This document shows, piece after piece, positions 7,538 through 17,690 of a stretch of DNA of 64,000 nucleotides; position 1 is the first letter of the stretch; the number at the start of each line of letters is the position of its first letter. The notes under the pieces were generated by a model that worked only from the letters and a program-made list of their open reading frames with translations, was not told the origin of the DNA and did no database searches. Source of the stretch: JACPNO01 sp963825405 (GTDB lineage Bacteria; Acidobacteriota; Terriglobia; Bryobacterales; Bryobacteraceae). The translations under genes and the position numbers were made by a program. The stretch is from the NCBI GenBank assembly GCA_963825405.1, contig CAWGTB010000016.1:62001-126000 (forward strand), read 5' to 3'.

Positions 7538-10490
7538 ATGTTCCAGGAACTGAAGTTCCAATTATCGACGGCGATTCTCACGATGGTTACCATCGCCGCC
7601 GGTGTGTCCGCAGTCATCAATTTTCAGCAGCAGAATAAGTTTCGCTTGCCGGACGATGGCGTGATCTGGGTAGATCGCACAGCGGGCGTCACGGCGCTGG
7701 AGGTCGTCGCTGGGGGTCCCGGCGCCAAAGCCGGTCTGCGAAGCGGCGATGTGGTGCGTTCCATCAACGGTTCCCCGATTACGGAAGCGTTGCAGGTGAG
7801 CCAAATTCTGGTGGGAGTTGGCTCCTGGAAGAGGGCGGAATTTGAAGTCGAGCGCAGTGGCGTGGAATTCAAGACGCCGCTGATTATCGGCGACGTTCCG
7901 CCCGACTCCTGCAAGGCTCTACCTGTACATCGTGGGAGTGACGTATCTGGCCATCGGCTTGTTCGTCTATTTCCGCCGCGGCAGCGCGCATAAAGCGCAG
8001 CATTTCTACGTTTTCTGCCTCACGTCGTTCATCTTCTGCACGTTCCATTACACGGGCAAGCTGAATAACTTCGACAAGCTGATTTACTGGGGCAACGTGG
8101 TCGCGGGCCTGCTCGCGCCCACGGTGTTCCTGCATTTCTGCCTCACGTTCCCGGAACCTCGCAAGTGGCTGCGCTCCAGAATCCGGGTGGCCGGCCTGTA
8201 TGTCGTGACGGCGGCCATGATCCTGGTGTTCGCGGGATTCGCTTCCGGCACGCTGCGCTCGTCGCTCTCGCTGCTGGAAACGCGCTGGCTGCTGGACCGC
8301 ATCTGGATCGGCGCGCTGACCGCGATCTACCTGCTGGGCGCGTTTGCGCTCAGCCTGGAATACCGCAACGCCGAAGATCCCATCGTGCGCCAGCAGTTGA
8401 AGTGGCTGCGCAACGGCGCCTTGTACGGAATCCTGCCATTCGCATTGCTCTACGCCACGCCTTACGTGATCGGCTTTGTTCCGAGCGCGGCCATGAAACT
8501 CTCCGTGCTGACGCTGCAACTGGTCCCGCTTACACTCGCCTACGCGGTGGTGCGCTACCGGCTGATGGACGTGGACATTCTGTTCCGGCGCGGCTATGCC
8601 TATACGCTTGCGACTTTGGCCGTGCTGGCGGCATTCTACGGCCTGGTTTTCTCGCTCGGCAGCCTGGTGCAGAAAAACTTCAAGGATCTGGGCAACACCG
8701 GAATGGTCGCGGTCATGCTGCTGGCCGCGTTTCTGTTCCAACCGCTGCGCAATTGGATCCAAGAACGTCTGGACCGCTATTTTTACCGCGATCAGTATGA
8801 TTACCGTCGGACGCTGGTCGAGTTCGCCCGCGAGCTGAGTTCGGAAACCGATCTGGACGCCATGCTGCGCTCCCTGGCCGAGCGCCTCACCCAGACCCTG
8901 GCTATCCAGCATCTGGCATTTTTCCTGGCGGAAGAAGCCGCGGCCGGTGAAGGCGAGCGTTTCTACCTGAAAATGGGCGTGGGGCTGAAGGACCGCAGCG
9001 GCCGCGCGATACGGCCTGGCGATCCGCTCGATCTCAGCTTCCTGCACGGCGAGCCGGACCGGCCCTATCTGTTCTTTGAACGCACGCGGCACCGGCTGGA
9101 TGCTATCTCTCACAGCCGTCCGCCGGCCGTGCGCCGCGCGATTGAAGATTTGGATCTCACCTATTACGTGCCGTGCACGGTGCGCGGGCGCATCATCGCG
9201 TATCTCGGCGTGAGCCGCACGGAATCGGGTGATTTTCTTTCCAGCGTGGATGTGGAACTGCTGCTGACGCTCTCCGGCTATGTCGGAATCGCCATCGAAA
9301 ACGCGCGCCTGTACCGTTCGCTCGAACGCAAGGTCGAGCAGTATGAGCGTCTGAAAGAGTTCAGCGAGAACATCGTCGAATCCATCAACGTCGGCATTCT
9401 GGCTGCCGATCTGGAGGATCGGGTGGAGAGCTGGAACTCGCAGATGGAGCAGTTGAGCGGCATCGCGCGCGACAAAGCGCTGGGGCGGACTCTATCTTCG
9501 CTGTTTCCGGGCGGCCTGGCGGAACAGTTTGAGCGCGTACGCGGCGAGACCGGCATCCACCACATCTACAAGTACGTGCTGCGGCCGACCGCGTGGATCG
9601 CGGGACGTAACGGGCACGCGAACGGGAATGGCAACGGCGCGGCGCCCGCTCCGCGGGAAGCAACTCTGAACGTGGCCATCGCGCCGCTGGTTGCCAAGGA
9701 CCAGCAGCAGATCGGACGCCTCATTATTTTCGACGACGTCACCGATCGCGCCGAGCTTGAGACGCGCTTAGTGCAAGCTGACAAGCTGTCCAGCATCGGA
9801 CTGCTGGCAGCCGGTGTAGCGCACGAAGTGAATACGCCGCTGGCCGTGATCTCGACTTACGCCCAGATGCTGGCCAAGCAGGTTGCCGATGACGAGCAGA
9901 AATCCAAGCTGCTCGACAAGATTGCCAACCAGACTTTCCGCGCCAGCGAAATCGTCAACGGCCTGCTGAACTTCTCGCGAACCTCGTCCACCGAATTCGG
10001 CGCCGTCGACTTGAATCGCGTGATTCAGGAAACACTGTCGCTATTGGAGCACCAACTGCAAAAAGCCGGGATTAACGTTCGCGCAGATTTGGATCCTGAA
10101 CTGTCCTCGATTCACGGCAATCCGGGCAAGCTGCAACAGGTTTTCCTGAACCTGTTTCTTAACGCGCGCGACGCCATGGAGACCGGTGGCACGCTCGAAA
10201 TCCGCACCTCCGCTGATGAAAGCGGCGCCGGCGTGGATGTCTCCGACACCGGCCACGGGATCGCTCCGGAAAATCTGCTGCGCATCTACGATCCGTTCTT
10301 CACCACCAAGTCCGCGCGCAAGGGAACCGGGCTGGGGCTATCGGTCACGTACGGAATCGTCCACGAACATGGCGGCGCTATTGAAGTATTGAGCCGCCCT
10401 GGCGGGGGCACATGCTTCCACCTGGAATTTCCCTGGTCCAAGGCCGGTGAGCCGCCTGTCGAAGCCGCGAGGAAACCTGTGAATGCCTGA
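7538..10490 (+). CDS. Membrane histidine kinase with PDZ, GAF and PAS domains (one frameshift)
   Basis: About 982 residues once a single extra base near 7911-7915 is removed. Order: N-terminal membrane helix, a PDZ domain (GGPGAKAGLRSGDVVRSING, about 45-120), several membrane helices (about 130-345), GAF (LAERLTQTLAIQHLAFFLAE to IENARLYRSLERK), PAS (SENIVESINVGILAADLEDR), HisKA with the phospho-acceptor in GVAHEVNTPLAVIS (about 762), and HATPase with DTGHGI and GTGLGLSVTYGIVHEHGG. It resembles NtrB-type kinases. The partner response regulator overlaps its end by 8 bp. A PDZ domain at the front of a kinase suggests sensing of envelope peptides. The frameshift separates PDZ and first helices from the rest; without correction two proteins of 151 and up to 852 residues result. 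Confidence 0.85.
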
Positions 10491-11946
10491 AACGCTGGTT
10501 GCCGGCGAACAAGCGATTGCCACTTCCAAGGGCAACGTTTTGGTGATCGACGATGAGCCCGGAATCCGCGAGAGTTTGGACGCGCTGCTGGCAAGCGAAG
10601 GCTATCACGTCGACCTCGCCGCCAACGCCTCCGAAGGCGTCCACAAACTCGAGACCCGCCTCTACGATCTGGTACTCCTCGATCTGATGATGCCGGACCG
10701 CTCCGGCATGGACGTGCTGCGCGAAGTGCGCGAGCGCGATCGCGAAACGCCCATTCTGATGATCACCGCGTACGGCTCAGTCGACGCCGCGGTCACGGCG
10801 CTCAAGCTCGGCGCCAACGATTTCCTCACCAAGCCCTGGAAGAACGATCACCTGCTGTTTGAAATCAACCGCATGATCGCCGAGCGGCGCTTGCTGTTTG
10901 AGAACACCCATCTCAAGCGCGCCTTCAAGCAGCGCTACAGCTTCCCCAACATCATCGGCAAAAGCGACCGCATGCAGCGCGTGCTCGATCTGGTTGGGCA
11001 GGTCGCGGCCAGCCGTTCGACCATCCTCATCACGGGAGAAACGGGCACAGGCAAGGAACTCGTCGCCAAGGCGATTCACACCCACTCGCCGCGCTCGGAG
11101 AATCTTTTCGTGGCCGTCAACAGCGGCTCGCTGCCGCCGGACTTGCTGGAATCCACGCTGTTCGGGCACGTGAAGGGCGCGTTCACCAGCGCCATCCAGT
11201 CGCGCAAAGGCTATTTTGAAGTGGCCGACCGCGGCACGATTTTCTTCGACGAGATCGGCAACATCGGCCCGGAGACGCAAACCAAGCTGCTGCGGGTGAT
11301 CCAGGAAAAGGAGTTCATGCCACTGGGCTCGACCGACACCATCAAGGTCGATGTGCGCATTCTGGCCGCCACTAACGCCGACTTGCGCAAGCTGGTCGAG
11401 GAAAAACTATTTCGCGAAGACCTGTATTACCGGCTCAACGTGATCAACATCGCGCTGCCGCCCCTGCGCGATCGCAAGGAAGATATACCTGCCCTGGTGG
11501 AATTTTTCTTTACGAAGTACTGCCGCGAGAATGAAAAGTACCTCGACCCGACCGGGCGCAGCCTGCTGCATTTCCAGCCTGAAGCCATGCAGGTGCTGAT
11601 GGACCATAGCTGGCCAGGCAACGTGAGGGAACTGGAAAACGTGGTGGAGCGCGCGGTGGTGCTGGCGTCCGATACTTCCGTGCCGGTCGATGTTTTGCCC
11701 GATCATCTGTTACAAGCCAGCGGCATGAAACTGCGCCGCGCCGATGGCGGCGCGCTGCCGGCGGACGCGTCGCTATTCGAAATCGTAGCCGACTATGAGC
11801 GCCGCATTATCATCGAACGGCTGGAACAAGCTGGCTGGAGCCAGACCGAAGCTGCCGATAGCTTGCATGTGCCGCTCTCCACTCTGAATCAAAAAATCAA
11901 ACGCCTCAATATTGAAATCCGCCGGAAATCGGACGGCAAAGTCTAA
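10483..11946 (+). CDS. NtrC-family sigma-54-dependent response regulator
   Basis: A 487-residue regulator: receiver domain (residues about 18-130; phospho-Asp in LYDLVLLDLMMPDRSG), AAA+ domain with Walker A GETGTGKE and Walker B-type TIFFDEIG, and a C-terminal Fis-type helix-turn-helix (SQTEAADSLHVPLSTLNQKI). The sigma-54-contacting loop reads GAFTSA instead of the usual GAFTGA (about residue 232), while Thr is kept. It would activate sigma-54 promoters on phosphorylation by the upstream kinase, whose stop codon it overlaps by 8 bp. Targets are not apparent in the window. Confidence 0.93.
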   Translation: MPETLVAGEQAIATSKGNVLVIDDEPGIRESLDALLASEGYHVDLAANASEGVHKLETRLYDLVLLDLMMPDRSGMDVLREVRERDRETPILMITAYGSVDAAVTALKLGANDFLTKPWKNDHLLFEINRMIAERRLLFENTHLKRAFKQRYSFPNIIGKSDRMQRVLDLVGQVAASRSTILITGETGTGKELVAKAIHTHSPRSENLFVAVNSGSLPPDLLESTLFGHVKGAFTSAIQSRKGYFEVADRGTIFFDEIGNIGPETQTKLLRVIQEKEFMPLGSTDTIKVDVRILAATNADLRKLVEEKLFREDLYYRLNVINIALPPLRDRKEDIPALVEFFFTKYCRENEKYLDPTGRSLLHFQPEAMQVLMDHSWPGNVRELENVVERAVVLASDTSVPVDVLPDHLLQASGMKLRRADGGALPADASLFEIVADYERRIIIERLEQAGWSQTEAADSLHVPLSTLNQKIKRLNIEIRRKSDGKV

Positions 11947-11952
11947 TAGACT

Positions 11953-11971
11953 TAGCTAATCGACTAAGCTA
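11953..11971. promoter_or_regulatory. Inverted repeat before the PIN-toxin remnant
   Basis: TAGCT (11953-11957) and AGCTA (11967-11971) flank a nine-base centre, and CTTAG/CTAAG form a second nested pairing. Toxin-antitoxin operators often look like this, and a PIN-domain remnant follows directly, so this may be a relic of the antitoxin-bound site. It could equally be the terminator of the response-regulator gene. Confidence 0.25.
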
Positions 11972-11982
11972 GGCCCCGGCTG

Positions 11983-12093
11983 CATCGCGATCCGTTCGAT
12001 CGGCTGCTGGTGGCGCAGGCTCAAGTCGAGAACATGTTGCTGCTGACCGCGGATACCCAAATCAGGCGCTATTCCGTCAAAGTAATCTGGTAG
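11983..12093 (+). pseudogene. C-terminal remnant of a VapC-type PIN-domain toxin
   Basis: The frame ending at TAG 12091-12093 reads HRDPFDRLLVAQAQVENM followed by LLLTADTQIRRYSVKVIW. This is the typical C-terminal third of PIN-domain RNases of type II toxin-antitoxin systems: the HRDPFDRLL(V/I)AQA motif carries catalytic Asp residues and TAD the next. A stop codon lies in frame 18 bases upstream and no start is available, so only about 36 residues remain. The rest of the toxin and the antitoxin are absent. It is a deletion relic left between the regulator and the oxidoreductase gene. Confidence 0.7.
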
Positions 12094-12121
12094 ATTCGCA
12101 GCCTTCGTTTACAATCCTAAG

Positions 12122-13343
12122 ATGGACTCGGTCACTCGAAGAGAATTTGTCGGCGCTACTGCCGCCAGCTTGCTCACGGCGCGCGCATATTCGCAGGTCG
12201 CCGGCGCCAACGAACGGCTGCGCGTCGGCATCATCGGCTGCGGCGGCATGGGGACCGCCCACATGAAGGCGCTCGCCACCATGAAGGCTAGCGACAACGT
12301 GGAGATTGTCGCGGTGTCCGACGTCTACGACAAGCGCCGCGACGCGGCCGCGCAACTCACCGGCGGCAAACCCTACAAGGAATATCGCGCTCTGCTCGAA
12401 AGCAAAGACGTCGACTACGTCCTGATCACCACGCCGGAGCACTGGCACTACCAGATGACGGTGGACGCGATCGATCACGGCAAGCACGTTTACTGCGAAA
12501 AGCCGATGACGCAGACCATCGAGCAATCCAAGCGCGTGATCGCCAAGCTGAAGCGCAAGAAAATCAAGATGCAGGTGGGCGTGCAAGGCATGTCCGACGA
12601 TTCCTACGAGACCGCGCGCAAATATATCAAGGAAGGCGCGCTGGGCAATGTGGTGATCGCGCAGATCGATTATTCCCGCAACTACCAGCGCGATTTCTGG
12701 GTGGAGCAGGACGACCCGGACGTGCGTCCCGGCGAGAATCTGGATTGGAAAGCCTGGCTCGGGCCCGCGCCCAAGCGACCGTATCGATCCTGATCGTTTC
12801 CTGCATTGGCGCCGCTACTGGGATTATTCCGGCGGCATTGCGAGCGACTTGTTCATCCACCGTGTCACGCGCATGATCAAAGCGCTGGATCTCACGTTTC
12901 CGCAGTACGCCAGCGCGAGCGGCGGCAAGTACGAATTCACCAAGAGCGCCGCTGAGATTCCGGATACGTTCAACATCTCGCTGGATTATCCCGGCGGGCC
13001 GTCGGTGCTTTTGGTTTCCTCGATGGCCAACGACACGCCGGTCGAACACGTGATTCGCGGCCACAAAGCTACCCTGACGTTCACGCGCACCGGGTTCACG
13101 ATTAAGCCGCAGCGCGAATATGCGAAGGACATGCAGCCCATCGAGCACAAGAAGACGGGCGGCGAAGAGATCGATCTGCACCACCGCAATTTGCAGGCGG
13201 CCATCCGTCACGATGCGCCGCTCAAGTGCGATTCGATGCTGGGCTATTACGGTGTCGCGGCTTGCGTGATGGGCGTGGAATCGTATCGCAAGCGTAAGTA
13301 CATGGCCTGGGACAAGGCCAAGGAGCGCATCGTTCGTGCATAA
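12122..13343 (+). CDS. Gfo/Idh/MocA-family oxidoreductase with Tat signal (one frameshift)
   Basis: The N-terminus SVTRREFVGATAASLLTARA has the twin arginine of a Tat export signal, followed by the NAD(P)-binding fold LRVGIIGCGGMGTAHMKAL. EKPMTQTIEQSKRVI is the family's conserved lysine motif. The frame breaks at about 12785 (after KRPY) and resumes one base later (DPDRFLHWRRYWDYSGGIASD), so one extra base explains it; the corrected protein is about 406 residues. Secreted members of this family in Acidobacteriota and Planctomycetes are thought to act on sugars with bound cofactor, but substrate is unknown. Its stop overlaps the GTG start of the amidohydrolase gene. Confidence 0.85.
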
Positions 13344-14605
13344 GGCGCTGCTCGCTCTGCTGGTGCCTTGCCTGGCGCTGGCGCAATATGACATGGTGCT
13401 GCGCGGCGGCCACGTCATCGATCCAAAGAACGGCATCGACCGGCGCATGGATGTCGCTATTCAGGGCGACAAGATCGCCGCCGTCGAACCGGAGATCGCG
13501 GCCGGGCGCGGCAAGAAAGTGATCGACGTCGACCGGCCTCTACGTGACGCCGGGGCTGGTCGACATCCACACGCACACGTTCAACGCCACTGGCATTCGT
13601 GGCGCCTGGGCGGGCGACGAAAGCGTGGTGCCCGATGTGCTGAGCTTTCGCACAGGCGTTACCACCGAAGCCGATGCCGGCAGCTCCGGCTGGCGCAATT
13701 TCGAAACGTTCCGCCATTTCATCATCGACCGCGCCCGTACGCGCGTTTTCGCGTTCATCAATATTGCGGGGCTGGGGATGATCTCCGATATCACGGAGCA
13801 GGAGCCGAGCGATTTTCAGGCCGCCGAAGTGGCTAAGCTCGCCAAGAAACATCGCGACGTAGTGGTGGGGGTGAAATCAGCGCACTATCAGCGCGCCGAC
13901 TGGCTGTCGGTCGATCGCGCAGTGGAAGCCGGCACGATGGCGGGCATTCCAGTGATGGTGGATTTTGGGTACTTCCTGCCGGAGCGCCCTTACTGGCAAC
14001 TGGTGACGCAGCATCTGCGCCCGGGCGACATCAGCACGCATATGTTCCGGGGGCCGGTGCCTTACGTAGATGAAAACGGCAAGCTGCTGGATTACCTGCG
14101 GCAGGCTCGCGCGCGTGGCGTCAGGTTCGATGTGGGCCACGGCGGCGGCAGCTTCGTGTTGCGCAACGCCGTGCCAGCAATCGCGCAGGGATTCTATCCG
14201 GACTCCATTTCAACCGACCTGCACGCCGGCAGCATGAACGGAACCATGATGGACATGCCGACGACCATGTCCAAATTTCTGGCGATGGGCATGCCGCTGA
14301 AAGACGTTGTGCTGGCATCTACGTACACGCCGGCGCAGATGATCCAGCACGCGGAACTGGGGAATCTTACGGTGGGTGCGGTGGCGGACGTCGCGGTCTG
14401 GCGGCTTGCGGAGGGCGATTTCGGGTTCGCTGACGCGGGCAACGGTGTGATTCACGGGAAGCAGCGGCTGACGTGCGAAATGACGCTGCGGGCGGGAGCG
14501 GTGGCGTGGGATTGGAACGCCCGCGCCGGCGTGGACTACAAGACCCTGGGGCCGACTTACGGCGTGCGACCGGGAGTGGACCAGATCATCAAACCCGGGA
14601 AATAA
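13336..14605 (+). CDS. Secreted amidohydrolase/dihydroorotase-like enzyme (one frameshift)
   Basis: GTG start inside the end of the preceding gene. A short signal peptide (ALLALLVPCLALAQ) leads into YDMVLRGGHVIDPKNGID, the standard small beta domain of the amidohydrolase superfamily. One extra base at about 13531-13534 breaks the frame just before GLYVTPGLVDIHTHTF, which has the metal-binding HTH. Further features are the lysine region VGVKSAHY, DVGHGGGSFV, and the late Asp in GAVADVAVWRL. Corrected length is about 422 residues. The substrate class (cyclic amide or imide) is inferred from the superfamily; the exact reaction is unknown. Translational overlap with the oxidoreductase suggests joint function. 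Confidence 0.85.
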
Positions 14606-14610
14606 GACAT

Positions 14611-14682
14611 TTTACGCAGAGACGCAGAGTGCACAGAGAAATTACTAAGATTTTCAGTGTACTGTGCGTCTCTGCGAGAAAC
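14611..14682. repeat. Hairpin repeat family H, degenerate copy
   Basis: Left arm around CGCAGAGACGCAGAGTGCAC (14615-14634) and right arm around TGTGCGTCTCTGCGAGAAA (14663-14681) are imperfect inverted repeats. The same arms form an almost perfect hairpin at 58658-58726. This copy fills the gap between two convergent genes and could also act as a terminator. Confidence 0.65.
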
Positions 14683-14693
14683 GTTTTGGTCTT

Positions 14694-17288
14694 TTATTCG
14701 TAGCGCAACGCGATCGAGGGATCTATGCGTGACGCGCGCCGCGCGGGAATGATTGCCGCGGCCGAGCCTACCACCAGCAGCACCGCGGCTGCCACCAGAA
14801 GCGTCGCGCTATCGTCCGGTTGTAGCCCATAGAGCAGCGTCTTTAGGAAGCGCGCCCCTACGAAGGCCAATACCAGTCCGCAAGCGATTCCCGCGGTCAC
14901 GATGACCAGGCTCTCACCAACGAATAGCCTCACCACGTCGCCGGCGCGCGCACCCACCGCCATGCGAATGCCAATTTCCCGCCGGCGTCGCGCGACAGCA
15001 TACGCAATCGCACCGTAGAGTCCGATCACCGCGAGAAAAGTCGCGACCACACTGAAGAAGCTCGAGAGTGCAGCCAGCAGGCGCTCCGTCGATAGCGCCT
15101 GGTCTACTTGCGCATCGAGCGTTCGCACGTCATAGACCGGAAGTTTGGGGTCGATGGAGCGAACCAGTTGCCGCACTTGCGCGATGATGTCCGCCGTTGC
15201 GCCGGTGGTGCGGGCTTCGAGCGTGAGCTCTTCCTTCGATCGCTGCGCCAGCGGAATATAGACGGTGATCGGCGGCTCTTCACGCATTTCTTGATACTTG
15301 GAGTTTCTTGCCAAACCCACAATCTCCACGTCGGTGTCGCCGCCCCATTTGAAATGGCGGCCGACCGGATTCTGCCCGGGCCAATAGAACGCGACAAAAC
15401 GTTCATTGACTATGGCCACCGTCTGGGTTCCCTTGCGGTCGTGTTCGCTGAATTCGCGGCCAAACAAGACGGGCGTGCCCAGGGTCTGGAAGTAGCCAGG
15501 GCTGGTGTGTATGAAGAAGCTGTCCGGCTCATGGTCGCCCAACGAAACGTGGCCCGGTACTTGGATGTCGGACGCAAACATGCGTCCCGAAAGCGGACTG
15601 ATGTCGGATAAGGCCGCGGATTCAACTTGCGGCAAACTCCTGGTTCGGCGAAGCAGCGTTTCGAAGAGCGCGTCGGAGTCGGCTTGTTTGTATCCGCTTC
15701 GGCCCGGGTTAAGCGTGAGCAGAATGGTATGGCCGGGCCGAAAACCAAGATCGGCGGTCCTCAGGTTTCGTAATGTCCGGCCGAAGAGGCCAGCGCCCAC
15801 CAGTAGCACCAGTGACATTGCGATCTGCGCAGCGATCAGGACGGAACGGAGCCGTTTGCGGCTTCGAAACCCACGCTGCATTTGGCCCAGGAGGCCAACA
15901 TGCGCCGACTGCCATGAGGGAATCGAACCGAACAGCAGGCCGGTCAGAATCGAAAGCGCGGCAGTGAAGAGCAGCACGGTGAGATCGGGCTGAACTTCGA
16001 GCGATGATCCGGCCCGATTGCCCGCCAGAAAGTACAGCAGACTATCGCACATCCAGAACGACACCAGCAATCCAGCCGCGCCGCCGAGTGCAGACAGCAT
16101 GATGCTCTCCACCAGGAATTGCCGAACCAGCCGCCCCTGAGTGGCACCGAGCGAAAGGCGCACCGATATTTCGCTGCGGCGCTCGGTCGAACGCGCCAGC
16201 AGCAGTCCTGCCAGGTTCGCGCAGGCAATCAGCAGCACCAGGGCAACCATGGCGGCCAGCACGAGCGTGGGTTTCTGCAGAATCGTGCGCCGCCATGCAA
16301 AGCCTTGCGAAGCGTCAAATAACCGCATTGTGCTTTTTTCGTTCGGGCGCTCGTCGGTATGAACCTGGGAAGCAAGCGCGTCCAACCTTAGTTCGGCCTG
16401 CTGGCGCGAGACGTCCGGCTTCAACCGGCCCAAGAATTGCAGCCATACCCACCCGCTGGAATCGCGCGTAATCCCGTTGAAGGGCTGCGACATTGAGGTA
16501 GGAATCTGGATGAGATAGTTTCCTTGCAGTTCGGGTCCCTGAAAGCCGGCGCGCGTGACGCCGACAATTTGAAATGGCATTGCATTGAGTAGAATCGGCC
16601 GGCCGAGAATTTGCGGGTCGCCGCCGAAACGCTCCTGCCACAGGCGATAGCTGATCACGCAGACGGGGTTCGTGCCGGCAGCGCCGTCATCGTCGGGCGT
16701 CAGCACGCGGCCTAGTGCGGCGTCTACGCCGAGGACACGGAAATAATTTCCGCTCACAAGTTCGCCTTGAATGCGCTCGGTCGAGCCGGAAGCCGTTAGA
16801 TTGACTTGAACCGGAACCCTTGCCAACATTCCGGAAAACACGTCGTTGCGCTTTTCCAGCTCGCGAAAGAAGGGATAGCCGAACGCCGAATTCAGCCCTT
16901 GCGATGTCTGCTGCCGGATCATCACTAATTGCTCCGGATGCGGCACTGGCAGGGTCTTCAAAAGAATCGCGTTGACGAAGGAGAAGACGGCGGTGTTGGC
17001 GCCAATTCCTAGCGCAAGGGACGCAACGGCCACGGCTGTGAACGCCGGGCTCTTGCGGAGCATCCGTGCGCCATAGCGAATGTCGTGCGCCAGCGATTCC
17101 AGCCAGCGCCAGCCCCAGACTTCGCGGCTATGTTCCTTGAGCAGGGCCGGATTCCCGAACTGGCGCCGGGCCGCGTGCTCGCCTTGATCTTCTGTCTTCA
17201 TGGCGAGGTGGAAGCGCATTTCTTCTTCGAGATCCTGCTCGAATTGTTTGCGCCGCAGAAGATGCTGAAGGCACCGCCAAATTCGCAT
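14694..17288 (-). CDS. ADOP-type ABC transporter permease (MacB/FtsX superfamily)
   Basis: About 864 residues, starting at ATG 17288 behind a GGAG Shine-Dalgarno. A cytoplasmic N-terminal stretch (LLRRKQFEQDLEEEMRFHLAMKT) is typical of the Acidobacterial duplicated orphan permeases. Next come a membrane helix (FTAVAVASLALGIGANTAVF), a periplasmic MacB-PCD domain, the FtsX helices (LALVLLIACANLAGLLLARS with ERRSEISVRLSLGATQGRLV), and then a second such set ending RREIGIRMAVGARAGDVVRLF. No ATPase is encoded nearby, as usual for this group. The PadR regulator gene lies 11 bp upstream on the same strand, so the two form one operon. The substrate is unknown. Confidence 0.92.
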   Translation of the reverse strand: MRIWRCLQHLLRRKQFEQDLEEEMRFHLAMKTEDQGEHAARRQFGNPALLKEHSREVWGWRWLESLAHDIRYGARMLRKSPAFTAVAVASLALGIGANTAVFSFVNAILLKTLPVPHPEQLVMIRQQTSQGLNSAFGYPFFRELEKRNDVFSGMLARVPVQVNLTASGSTERIQGELVSGNYFRVLGVDAALGRVLTPDDDGAAGTNPVCVISYRLWQERFGGDPQILGRPILLNAMPFQIVGVTRAGFQGPELQGNYLIQIPTSMSQPFNGITRDSSGWVWLQFLGRLKPDVSRQQAELRLDALASQVHTDERPNEKSTMRLFDASQGFAWRRTILQKPTLVLAAMVALVLLIACANLAGLLLARSTERRSEISVRLSLGATQGRLVRQFLVESIMLSALGGAAGLLVSFWMCDSLLYFLAGNRAGSSLEVQPDLTVLLFTAALSILTGLLFGSIPSWQSAHVGLLGQMQRGFRSRKRLRSVLIAAQIAMSLVLLVGAGLFGRTLRNLRTADLGFRPGHTILLTLNPGRSGYKQADSDALFETLLRRTRSLPQVESAALSDISPLSGRMFASDIQVPGHVSLGDHEPDSFFIHTSPGYFQTLGTPVLFGREFSEHDRKGTQTVAIVNERFVAFYWPGQNPVGRHFKWGGDTDVEIVGLARNSKYQEMREEPPITVYIPLAQRSKEELTLEARTTGATADIIAQVRQLVRSIDPKLPVYDVRTLDAQVDQALSTERLLAALSSFFSVVATFLAVIGLYGAIAYAVARRRREIGIRMAVGARAGDVVRLFVGESLVIVTAGIACGLVLAFVGARFLKTLLYGLQPDDSATLLVAAAVLLVVGSAAAIIPARRASRIDPSIALRYE

Positions 17289-17299
17289 AGTTGAATCTC

Positions 17300-17638
17300 C
17301 TAAGCGGGCCGCATCACGCGCGCGATAGCGGCAAACAAGCGGTCGAAGTTCGATACTTCGTGGCCGAGTTGCTTGCGGCCCGCGGCGGTGAGCTGGTAGT
17401 AACGCGCGCGGCGATTGTTGGCGGATTGGCCCCATTCGGCTTCGATCCAGCCTTGCAATTGCATGCGTTGCAGCGCCGGGTAGAGCGACCCTTCCTCCAC
17501 TTGCAGCACGTCATCGGACATCTGTTGGATGTGGAGGGCTATACCGTAGCCATGCATGCGGCCGCGCTTCAGAGTTTGCAGAATGAGCATGTCGAGCGTT
17601 CCGGGGAGAAGCTCGCTTTTGGTTTTTGGCTTTCCCAT
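17300..17638 (-). CDS. PadR-family transcriptional regulator
   Basis: 112 residues from ATG 17638. Signature order: LLPGTLDMLILQTLKRGRMHGYGIALHIQ, then EEGSLYPALQRMQLQGWIEAEWG (winged helix), and the C-terminal helix YYQLTAAGRKQLGHEVSNFDRL. PadR proteins repress their own operon and are released by small hydrophobic ligands. The promoter contains two overlapping palindromes that touch the start codon, consistent with autoregulation of padR and the permease downstream. Reading further upstream to 17842 is possible but overlaps purE and the promoter, so the shorter start is chosen. Confidence 0.92.
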   Translation of the reverse strand: MGKPKTKSELLPGTLDMLILQTLKRGRMHGYGIALHIQQMSDDVLQVEEGSLYPALQRMQLQGWIEAEWGQSANNRRARYYQLTAAGRKQLGHEVSNFDRLFAAIARVMRPA

Positions 17639-17682
17639 AGTTATTCTATGGGTAGAATAGTCGGGCGTCGCGAAGAAGTCAA
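17634..17682 (-). promoter_or_regulatory. padR promoter with two overlapping palindromes
   Basis: On the minus strand TTGACT (17682-17677) and TATTCT (17659-17654) are separated by exactly 17 bp. Overlapping the -10 is TATTCTA-N4-TAGAATA (17642-17659). A second perfect repeat, CCCATAG-N5-CTATGGG (17634-17652), runs into the start codon. Either or both are likely PadR operators. Confidence 0.65.
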
Positions 17683-17690
17683 CCCCTTGT

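Noticed and set aside
7884..9113. Long open frame on the minus strand across the kinase gene (409 codons)
   Set aside because: Shadow frame: composition is Gln/Arg/His-rich without domains, and the plus-strand frame encodes clear PDZ, membrane, GAF and kinase motifs.
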